12,524 nucleotides of DNA, from assembly GCA_937904375.1 (NCBI GenBank), contig CALDIG010000195.1, positions 1-12,524 of the forward strand, in the 5' to 3' direction. This DNA comes from an uncultured Prevotellaceae bacterium (GTDB lineage: Bacteria; Bacteroidota; Bacteroidia; Bacteroidales; Muribaculaceae). The first letter of the stretch is position 1. Every line of letters starts with the position of its first letter. This document shows positions 1 to 5,707 of the stretch, one piece after another. The notes below the pieces were generated by a model. It searched no databases. It saw only the letters and a list, made by a program, of their open reading frames with translations, and was not told the origin of the DNA. The position numbers and the translations under genes were made by a program.

Positions 1-51
1 ACTACGCCCCGAGTGGACTTTCACCACAGATGTATAACATGCCCGTCGTAC
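1..51 (-). mobile_element. Probable 5' end of a group II intron (partial, runs off the window)
   Basis: Read on the minus strand from base 51 downward, the sequence begins GTACGACGGGCATG and continues with GTGGTGAAAGTCCAC, then GGGGCGTAGT at the window edge. A start close to GUGYG, followed within about 40 bases by a short stem closing a GGUGMAAGUCC segment, is what I recall for domain I of bacterial group II introns. The start sits directly after the T-run of the terminator hairpin at 52-82, in the same orientation as the gene that hairpin serves. Class C group II introns are known to insert just downstream of terminator stem-loops. Only 51 bases are visible, so no reverse transcriptase or domain V can be seen. 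The second intron base pair (GTA rather than GTG) departs from consensus. Confidence 0.5.
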
Positions 52-82
52 AAAAAAAGCACCCGCGGGGCGGGTGCTTTTT
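52..82 (-). terminator. Rho-independent terminator of the large adhesin-like gene
   Basis: An 8-bp GC-rich stem (GCACCCGC, 59-66, with GCGGGTGC, 70-77) closes a 3-base loop and is extended by A/T pairs on both sides. On the minus strand it ends in seven T residues. It begins 22 bases after the stop codon of the upstream minus-strand gene. The A-run and T-run make it potentially bidirectional. Confidence 0.9.
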
Positions 83-104
83 CAATTTATCAACTCGAGA
101 AAGA

Positions 105-3100
105 TTATTTGATAATAACCTTCTTATTTCCGTTGATGTAGATACCAGGAGTAACGGGCTTGCCGTTGAGCTTCTGGCCGTTGAGGTTATACCAGTCGTT
201 GCTCTGGCTGTCAACAGCGATAGTGCTGATGCCTACGTTCTCTGCAAGAGTAACCTTCAGCATAGGAACACCTTCTTCTCTGTCATATACAAGCTCGAAG
301 TTGTAAGTGCCAGCCTCATAGATGCGGAAGTTTGCACCGTCGCACATAGTGAGGTTTACACCAAGGAGATCTTCGTTGATGTAGAAGAAGCCAACTTGGT
401 TAGCATCCTCGCCACCGTACCAGATCCAGCCACCATCAGCAGCAGGAGTGATAACCTTGAACTCAGCATCGGTATCAAGAACTACGCCCTCAGCCTTGTT
501 GTCAACGAACTCGATGCGTCCGCCTTCCTCGGTCTGGTTCCAGTCGTTGAATGTACCAACCAAGTAGTAAGGAGCCTCAGCCTGGCCCTCGAGAGTGGTG
601 AAGAATACGCTGTTAGTCCAAGCGGTAGTAGCCTTAGCGTTATAGATGCCCTGTACCTGCAGCTCATAGGTAGTCTCAGGAGCGAGACCCTCGAGAGTGT
701 AAGGTACTTCTACGTTCTCAACAACAATCCAGTCGCCGGCGGGAACATCCTCTTGCTCACCTGCCATGTAGAAGTCGGTAACATTGAGGACATACATGTC
801 GGTTACGTTGAAGTGACGGATAGCGATGTAGCCCGGCTCACCAGCGTATGGACCAAGGTCAAATTCGTAAGTGGTCTTCTCACCGGTAGCAACGATTTCC
901 TCGCTGATTGGCGAGAAGTCGGCTACGTCGGTGCCGGTAGTGCTTACATATACCTGGAAGTGCTCAGCTGCATAGCTAGGATCCTGTCCCCAAGCAACGA
1001 AGCTAACAGTGTTGCCGAGAGTGCTCTGAGGAGTGATGATCCAGTTGTCGGGAGTCAATGCGCCATAGTTGTTGATGTAGCTGTTAGAAGACAGAGTAGT
1101 CTGAACAGTGCCATCATCGAGAGTGAGGTTCCATACATACCAGTTCTGACCGTCGCCATCGGCGTCGATAGTAGTCCAGCCAGTAGGAACGTCACCAGTC
1201 TCATAGCCAAGGAAGTCCTCTACAACACCGTAGTGGATAGCAGCAGTGCGGTAGCGGATGTTGTAAGTCTCTTGCGAGCCAATTACGTTAACATCGGCAG
1301 TAGTAGCGGTGATGTTGTCAACAGTAACTTCTGCAGGCATAGCGTCGGCGCTAGTAGTGGTGAAGAGCACGCTCTCAGTCCACTGCGAGCTGCCCTCGTC
1401 GAAGTTGCCCTGTACCTGGCACTCATAGAGTGTGCCTGGCTCAAGACCTTCCATAGTAACGGGGCTGGTAACGCCTTCCATCAGAGTCCACTCGGCCTCG
1501 GGAACGGCCTCGCCTGCAATCTTAACGTTGTCAATCATGAGGATGTAACCACCGCTGCCATTTGGCTGGTGACGGATAGCTACATAACCTTGCTGACCCT
1601 CAAATGCGCTCAGGTCATACTCAAAGTTGTTCCATTCGTTGAGAGCGCTAGCAATGCTCTCAGATGCAAGCTCAGTGAAGTCGGCAGGATTGTTGCCGGT
1701 AGTAGAAATCATCACACTGAAGCTCTCGCCATAGCTCTCGCCAAGGTCGGCAGCCGAGAGACTAAGAGTTCCTGCGAGGTCACACTTCGGAGAAATCAGC
1801 CAGTTGTCGCCTGTTACAGCAGTAGATCCTTCGATAGTCACTGACTCCGAAACGATGCAGTATTCGCCATCGGCAGCAGTAAGAGCAACGCCACCCATGT
1901 TCCAGTCAACAATCTTTAGGATTTGCCATGCGTTGCCGTCGCCGTCGTTGTCAACGTTTTGCATGGTAGTAACCTCATCCTCGAAGCTGTCATTCAGACC
2001 GGTAACGGGACGATAGCGGAAGTTGTAGTTCTCGGCAGTGCCTGTCCAGTTGGCCTCAGCGCTGTTCTTAGTGATGTTGGTAACAGCGAGATCCTCGGGA
2101 AGTGGGAAGCGCAATGGAGTCTCGAAGGTGCAAACCTTGCTCCAGCGGCTGTGATCCTCCTCGCTGCAGACGCTGCGTACATATACGCTGTAAGCGCTGT
2201 TCTCCTCAAGGTCGGTGAGGGTGCAGAATGGATCGTTAACCTGAACAGGAACCATGTTGATTGCATCGGGATCAAACTCGCCCTTAGCATAAACAAGCTC
2301 AAAGAGGTCTTGCTCTTGAGTGCCAGGAATCCAACTGATCTCTGCGCTGTTGTAAGTGATGTTCTCAGCAACAACTTCGGTTGGACGTGGGCAAGTGTTC
2401 ATGTGGATTTGGAAGGTGGTCAAGATACCTGGTTCGGGAACTGGGCCACTGCTTTGACCTGTTCCTTGGAACTCAGCGATAGTCTCTCCCTCTGGGCCAA
2501 TCAGAATGAAGCCGTTCTCATAGTTGTAAGTACCAGCTACCCAAACGAGGTCGTAGTCAACGCCGTAGCACAGCTTGAAGGTGCCCGAGAGCTCGCTGTT
2601 GCCACTGCCGTTAGGAAGTTGGAGCTCCTGAATCAGCACGTCGGTGCCGGCAAGGAAGATCTGCAGCTTGCCGCCGCCGTTCCAGCCGTCGCCGTAGGTG
2701 TCGGTGAGGGTGTACTCTACCTCGCCCATGTCGGTCTCCTCGCAAGCGAGGGTAGCAAATGAGGTCTGAGTCCATCCGCTCTCGCCGCCGTCGGCATAGA
2801 TACTCTTAACGCGAACGTCATACTTCACGCCAGCCTCAAGTGCATCGAGGGTAATGGTTTTCTCGGTAACTGTACCGGCATCAATCCACTCCTCATCGGC
2901 AGCCTTCTTGTACTCAACGCCCCAAGAGGTCTCGTCGCCACCATTAACCCAAGTAACAACTGCGTCGTTAACGCCTGCCTCAACAGCCAAGTTCTTGGGC
3001 TTGTAGTAGATAACGCCAGCACCAGGAGTGAACTCAAATGTGGTCTTGGGCAAGAAGTTGCGAACGTTCATGTTCACAGCCTCGAGTGAGCTGTAGCTGT

Positions 3101-3596
3101 AGCCCTGGAGAGCTGCGCCAGTAGCCTCTTGACCTGCGAAGGTAGCACTCTTGTAAGTGCCCGTCTCTACCTGACGAACAGCAATCAGCAGGTTGCCACC
3201 ATCATAGGTGTAGTCGTTGGCAAACTCAATCTCCAGTGTCTCGCCAGTGCCATCAAGTGGACCCTCAAAGACAAGGGTTGCATTAGCCACATCGGCATAG
3301 GCAGTGGGTGTTGCATAGTCAACCTCCATCAAGTAAATCTGGAAGTTGCCAGCCCACGCTGCTGCAGCTGGAGTTGTCAGGTACCATGTCAACTTGGTGA
3401 GAGTGGCACCCTGCAACTCGCTAAGGTCGTCACCTGGCATCACCATGTCGATCTTCTGGTAAGCATCGGCATAGAAGCCATAAACGGGAACGTAACCGTT
3501 AGTTGCGTCGCCGTCATACACCGTCAAGGTCTCCTGTGCAAAAGCAGGAATAGCTGCGATTGCACACAAAACCAAAGAGTAAATGAATTTTTTCAT
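105..3596 (-). CDS. Large secreted multidomain protein (cleaved-adhesin, FN3 and SusE/F-like domains)
   Basis: This is a 1163-residue exported protein, probably surface-associated. It starts at an ATG (3594-3596) whose product opens with signal peptide MKKFIYSLVLCAIAAIPAFA; an in-frame upstream extension to 3680 lies in the AT-rich leader and is rejected. Rough domains: a beta-rich N-terminal domain (22-190); FN3 (196-285); a TDTYGDGWNG-type domain (293-400); FN3 (402-490); two FN3 domains each interrupted by a gingipain-type cleaved-adhesin jelly-roll (about 535-695 and 794-945); a SusE/F-like domain opening YYLVGTFNDWN (1008-1120); and a C-terminal tail with WYNLNGQKL and IYINGNKK, resembling the degenerate type IX secretion sorting tails of Prevotella. 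Both jelly-rolls carry a DxDGDGxxW loop, probably calcium-binding. No catalytic domain is visible. Adhesion or glycan binding is inferred from the domains. A paralogue lies at 7765-9687. Confidence 0.88.
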   Translation of the reverse strand: MKKFIYSLVLCAIAAIPAFAQETLTVYDGDATNGYVPVYGFYADAYQKIDMVMPGDDLSELQGATLTKLTWYLTTPAAAAWAGNFQIYLMEVDYATPTAYADVANATLVFEGPLDGTGETLEIEFANDYTYDGGNLLIAVRQVETGTYKSATFAGQEATGAALQGYSYSSLEAVNMNVRNFLPKTTFEFTPGAGVIYYKPKNLAVEAGVNDAVVTWVNGGDETSWGVEYKKAADEEWIDAGTVTEKTITLDALEAGVKYDVRVKSIYADGGESGWTQTSFATLACEETDMGEVEYTLTDTYGDGWNGGGKLQIFLAGTDVLIQELQLPNGSGNSELSGTFKLCYGVDYDLVWVAGTYNYENGFILIGPEGETIAEFQGTGQSSGPVPEPGILTTFQIHMNTCPRPTEVVAENITYNSAEISWIPGTQEQDLFELVYAKGEFDPDAINMVPVQVNDPFCTLTDLEENSAYSVYVRSVCSEEDHSRWSKVCTFETPLRFPLPEDLAVTNITKNSAEANWTGTAENYNFRYRPVTGLNDSFEDEVTTMQNVDNDGDGNAWQILKIVDWNMGGVALTAADGEYCIVSESVTIEGSTAVTGDNWLISPKCDLAGTLSLSAADLGESYGESFSVMISTTGNNPADFTELASESIASALNEWNNFEYDLSAFEGQQGYVAIRHQPNGSGGYILMIDNVKIAGEAVPEAEWTLMEGVTSPVTMEGLEPGTLYECQVQGNFDEGSSQWTESVLFTTTSADAMPAEVTVDNITATTADVNVIGSQETYNIRYRTAAIHYGVVEDFLGYETGDVPTGWTTIDADGDGQNWYVWNLTLDDGTVQTTLSSNSYINNYGALTPDNWIITPQSTLGNTVSFVAWGQDPSYAAEHFQVYVSTTGTDVADFSPISEEIVATGEKTTYEFDLGPYAGEPGYIAIRHFNVTDMYVLNVTDFYMAGEQEDVPAGDWIVVENVEVPYTLEGLAPETTYELQVQGIYNAKATTAWTNSVFFTTLEGQAEAPYYLVGTFNDWNQTEEGGRIEFVDNKAEGVVLDTDAEFKVITPAADGGWIWYGGEDANQVGFFYINEDLLGVNLTMCDGANFRIYEAGTYNFELVYDREEGVPMLKVTLAENVGISTIAVDSQSNDWYNLNGQKLNGKPVTPGIYINGNKKVIIK

Positions 3597-3698
3597 AAAA
3601 AAACGGTTTTGGTTAATAATATAGAAAATAAACACTAAAATATTTAATGATAAATATTTACATAATGACAAATATCGCAATTATTCAATAGTATGCCA

Positions 3699-3729
3699 CA
3701 AAGGTAGTATTTTTAAGCGAAATTGCAAA
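3699..3729 (-). promoter_or_regulatory. Bacteroidetes-type promoter of the large adhesin-like gene
   Basis: On the minus strand TTTG (3726-3729), a spacer of exactly 19 bases and TACCTTTG (3699-3706) match the Bacteroidetes -33/-7 consensus. The leader to the ATG at 3596 would be about 95 bases, very AT-rich, and contains TATTAACCAA close to the start codon, as does the leader of the paralogue. Confidence 0.8.
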
Positions 3730-3780
3730 ATTTTATTACAAAAAATTATTTTTTTTCTTTGAAAAGTTGATATTACACAG

Positions 3781-3802
3781 CATCTATATGTTTTTATAGA
3801 TG
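3781..3802. repeat. Small inverted repeat
   Basis: CATCTATA and TATAGATG flank a 6-base loop, an 8-bp AT-rich hairpin about 50 bases upstream of the promoter at 3699-3729. It has no T-run of its own and its role is unknown; an operator is possible. Confidence 0.4.
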
Positions 3803-3808
3803 TTATAG

Positions 3809-3832
3809 ATTGTGCATTATCAATTGTGCATT
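3809..3832. repeat. ATTGTGCATT repeat cluster, left copy
   Basis: ATTGTGCATTATCA is followed directly by ATTGTGCATT. The same 14-base unit recurs at 3956-3993, so the clusters bracket the dispersed element at 3838-3944. Such short A/T-rich units are common between genes in Bacteroidales genomes. Confidence 0.7.
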
Positions 3833-3837
3833 GGGTG

Positions 3838-3944
3838 GGTGCTTCGATTAAAATAATTTTTAAAATTTCATAGTCACTGAGAAAAATTTTTATTTAAATT
3901 TTCAATTAATTTTAAGCGCGCAGCGCGCCCTTCAAGCAATCTAA
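3838..3944 (-). repeat. Dispersed ~110-bp element, copy A
   Basis: Reverse-complemented, this stretch aligns with 7139-7252. Both run from TTAGAT-GC, through a GC-rich hairpin (GCGCGC-A-GCGCGC here), then an identical TTAAAATTAATTGAAAATT core and a divergent AT-rich arm, to GAAGC. No open reading frame of note lies inside. In both places it lies upstream of an adhesin-like gene and in the same orientation relative to that gene. It could be a small non-autonomous mobile element or a remnant of a duplicated upstream region. Confidence 0.7.
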
Positions 3945-3955
3945 TGGGAGGGGGC

Positions 3956-3993
3956 ATTGTGCATTATGAATTGTGCATTATGAATTGTGCATT
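3956..3993. repeat. ATTGTGCATTATGA tandem repeat, right copy
   Basis: Two full 14-base units and a 10-base partial unit follow each other without gaps. The repeat supplies the last codons (Met-His-Asn-Ser) and the stop codon of the minus-strand gene ending at 3978. Confidence 0.8.
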
Positions 3994-4397
3994 GAGATAA
4001 GTTCTTCTTTAATGACATCGGGGAGCTGGATGCCGCGTTTCTTGATGGAGCGTTCCCAGGGCAGGAGTTCGTCGTGGCGCAGGGTATAGAGCACGTCGCG
4101 CCACTGCTCCAGCTCGTCGGCACTGTAGTCATTGGGCTCGCGCCCCTTGAAGGCGTCGAGCTCCTCGTCGTCGTAGTACTCGATGGGGTCGTTGAGGTGG
4201 CGCAGCATCATCTCGCTGGGGCACACGTCATGGATGCCGCAGCAGTCGTCGCTGCACGCATCCTGGGGCTCGGGCACATCTTCATTCTCCCCGCTCTCCT
4301 CTCTCCCATCATCCCTCTTATCCGTCAAGCGGTCGTGGATAAAGAGAATCACCCCTATCACCACCATAGCAAGAAATATGTAAAACGCAGGAAGCAC
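3978..4397 (-). CDS. Small membrane-anchored Cys-rich protein, conserved in Bacteroidetes
   Basis: This is a 139-residue protein of unknown function. One hydrophobic segment (about residues 4-21) is followed by a charged linker, a cluster CSDDCCGIHDVC (Cys48, Cys52, Cys53, His56, Cys59) that could bind a metal, an acidic motif EYYDDEELDAF, and a C-terminal part containing RGIQLPDVIKEE. I recall Bacteroidetes proteins with the same CCGxHxxC and EYYDDEELD pattern, sometimes annotated as 'phospholipase' without clear basis. The start is GTG (4395-4397): an in-frame stop lies four codons further upstream, and the first internal ATG (4367) would cut into the membrane segment. Repeats bracket the gene tightly, the TTAAGT cluster just before the start and the ATTGTGCATT repeat over the stop. 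No promoter motif is visible upstream. Confidence 0.75.
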   Translation of the reverse strand: MLPAFYIFLAMVVIGVILFIHDRLTDKRDDGREESGENEDVPEPQDACSDDCCGIHDVCPSEMMLRHLNDPIEYYDDEELDAFKGREPNDYSADELEQWRDVLYTLRHDELLPWERSIKKRGIQLPDVIKEELISMHNS

Positions 4398-4398
4398 G

Positions 4399-4434
4399 GT
4401 TGTTAAGTGTTAAGTAATAAGTGTTAAGTTTTAA
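4399..4434. repeat. TTAAGTG-type short repeat cluster
   Basis: Four degenerate copies of a 7-8-base unit (GTTAAGT and variants) lie immediately upstream of the GTG start of the minus-strand gene. They end at a palindromic repeat at 4435-4459. Confidence 0.7.
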
Positions 4435-4459
4435 GTAGGGACAAGGCGTGCCTTGTCCG
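4435..4459. repeat. Palindromic GGACAAGGC repeat, intergenic copy
   Basis: GGACAAGGC-GT-GCCTTGTCC (4439-4458) is a perfect 9-bp inverted repeat preceded by GTAG. The 25 bases at 4435-4459 are identical to 6078-6102 inside aroA. No T-run follows, so it is probably not a terminator, although it lies between two minus-strand genes. Confidence 0.85.
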
Positions 4460-4488
4460 AAAGTTCGTTAAGTTTGTGCTTCATATTT

Positions 4489-5613
4489 TTACATGTATTT
4501 TTTTCTGAACCACAATCTGAATATCGGGTCTTCGATATAGACAGTTCCGTTTTTGCTCTCGATAAGTTCACGTTCAATTAATGCGTTTTTTATTGCCGAG
4601 ATATTTGACTTGCTGCCCAAATTGTATTCCAGAAGTATCGCCTTGCTGCCAAAACCAGATGTAACACCATTGCATATCGCCCGAATGAAATTAATCTGAT
4701 AGGAAGTCAAGCCTTTAAGTTGTTCCTCAAAGAGACCAGAGCATTGTGCGAGCAGGGCATCTACTCCGTTAATGAAATCTTGTTCGGTAACATCAACTTT
4801 GGTCTCTGCAAAAACGTTCCAAGCAAGTTGTTGAACATAAGAAGAGACATTTTCAACAGTCTCACATATTCTTTGCGCCAAATCTTCTGAGATTGTCTTT
4901 CCTTGACTCTCAAAGCGCCTACAAATGAAAGGTATCCACTCCTGTGTAGGAATTATGTCAAGATACATCATCTCACCAAACTGATAGAATGGCATCTTGC
5001 GGTTTTGAAACAAATTTATCATCAGGTGTTTCTTACTCCCAAAGAGGCAATATGACACATTTCGCTGGTGTTGCCACACTCCACGCAAGCGTTTCTGAAC
5101 GGTTATCGATTCCGGGAACTCACCTATTTGCTGAAATTCGCCAATACATACCACAAGATGAACACCCTTTTCCTTTGCTATAAGCTCCGGGAGTTGTAGA
5201 ATTTCCTCTGGCTGGTAGTTTTGTGGAGTGATGCCAAGCGAGAGAGAAATGTCGTTTATGTTGTCGGGCGAGAATGAGATTTTAGGGGAAAGCCTGATAA
5301 GAAAACGCTTTATGTTTTTAATCACTTGCTCGGTTTTTGTCGCTGTTTCTTTCATCAGTGTAAGAGCAAAACGATTGTAGAAGTCATACTCGCTACGACA
5401 GTCGTATATGTCCATATATACAACTTTTATATTAGGGTCTGTAATTTCTGACATGACTTTCTTTACAATTGAGCTTTTACCTATACGACGAGGTGATACA
5501 AGAATCACGTTAATGCCGTTCTCAAAGTCAAGTTTAAGCCTTTCAGTTTCGCGTTTGCGATCGGTAAAGTTCTTTCCTTCTACCGACATACCATATACAA
5601 ATGTTTTATCCAT
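4489..5613 (-). CDS. AAA ATPase, ATPase_2-like Bacteroidetes family
   Basis: This is a 374-residue P-loop ATPase. The Walker A region is SPRRIGKSS (residues 40-48), the form seen in the ATPase_2 (archaeal ATPase) group. The Walker B position reads VVCIGEFQQIGEF, where family members usually have a hydrophobic stretch followed by DEFQ; codon 158 (5140-5142) is GGC, giving Gly in place of Asp. Later landmarks are CLFGSKKHLM (sensor region), a helical segment, and a C-terminal winged-helix-like part ending EDPIFRLWFRKKYM. Length and order fit the many dispersed ATPases of this type in Bacteroidales, whose cellular role is unclear. Start is ATG with a good promoter at 5639-5669. It is not obviously in an operon with its neighbours: a terminator lies upstream and a repeat-filled 91-bp gap downstream. 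Confidence 0.88.
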   Translation of the reverse strand: MDKTFVYGMSVEGKNFTDRKRETERLKLDFENGINVILVSPRRIGKSSIVKKVMSEITDPNIKVVYMDIYDCRSEYDFYNRFALTLMKETATKTEQVIKNIKRFLIRLSPKISFSPDNINDISLSLGITPQNYQPEEILQLPELIAKEKGVHLVVCIGEFQQIGEFPESITVQKRLRGVWQHQRNVSYCLFGSKKHLMINLFQNRKMPFYQFGEMMYLDIIPTQEWIPFICRRFESQGKTISEDLAQRICETVENVSSYVQQLAWNVFAETKVDVTEQDFINGVDALLAQCSGLFEEQLKGLTSYQINFIRAICNGVTSGFGSKAILLEYNLGSKSNISAIKNALIERELIESKNGTVYIEDPIFRLWFRKKYM

Positions 5614-5638
5614 AGTGATTTGATAAATAATTTCGGGG

Positions 5639-5669
5639 CAAAAGTAGAAAAAAAATCTTGGTACACAAC
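5639..5669 (-). promoter_or_regulatory. Promoter of the ATPase gene, overlapping the aroA terminator
   Basis: On the minus strand GTTG (5666-5669), a 19-base spacer and TACTTTTG (5639-5646) fit the Bacteroidetes consensus. The -33 element lies inside the long inverted repeat at 5657-5697 and the spacer contains its T-run. Confidence 0.7.
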
Positions 5670-5697
5670 TTTATGGACCATAAAATTGTGTACCAAG
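5648..5697 (-). terminator. Long inverted repeat with T-run downstream of aroA
   Basis: Two 20-base arms (5657-5676 and 5678-5697) around one central base are complementary except at one position. That position is a G-U wobble on the minus strand but a C-A mismatch on the plus strand. Eight T residues follow on the minus strand. The stem begins 10 bases after the aroA stop, so it should terminate aroA. Because the arms (CTTGGTACACAA / TTGTGTACCAAG) overlap the -33 box of the ATPase promoter, it could also be an operator. Confidence 0.75.
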
Positions 5698-5707
5698 GTT
5701 GTTTTTC

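Noticed and set aside
30..1844. 604-codon open frame on the plus strand
   Set aside because: It is antisense to the adhesin-like gene at 105-3596, which has a signal peptide, recognised domains and a promoter. The product (Ser/Val/Leu-rich, no recognisable domain) is what codon bias of the real gene yields on the other strand.
3597..3680. N-terminal extension of the large adhesin to 3680
   Set aside because: It would put 28 residues before a perfect signal peptide and is encoded by AT-rich leader DNA downstream of the promoter.
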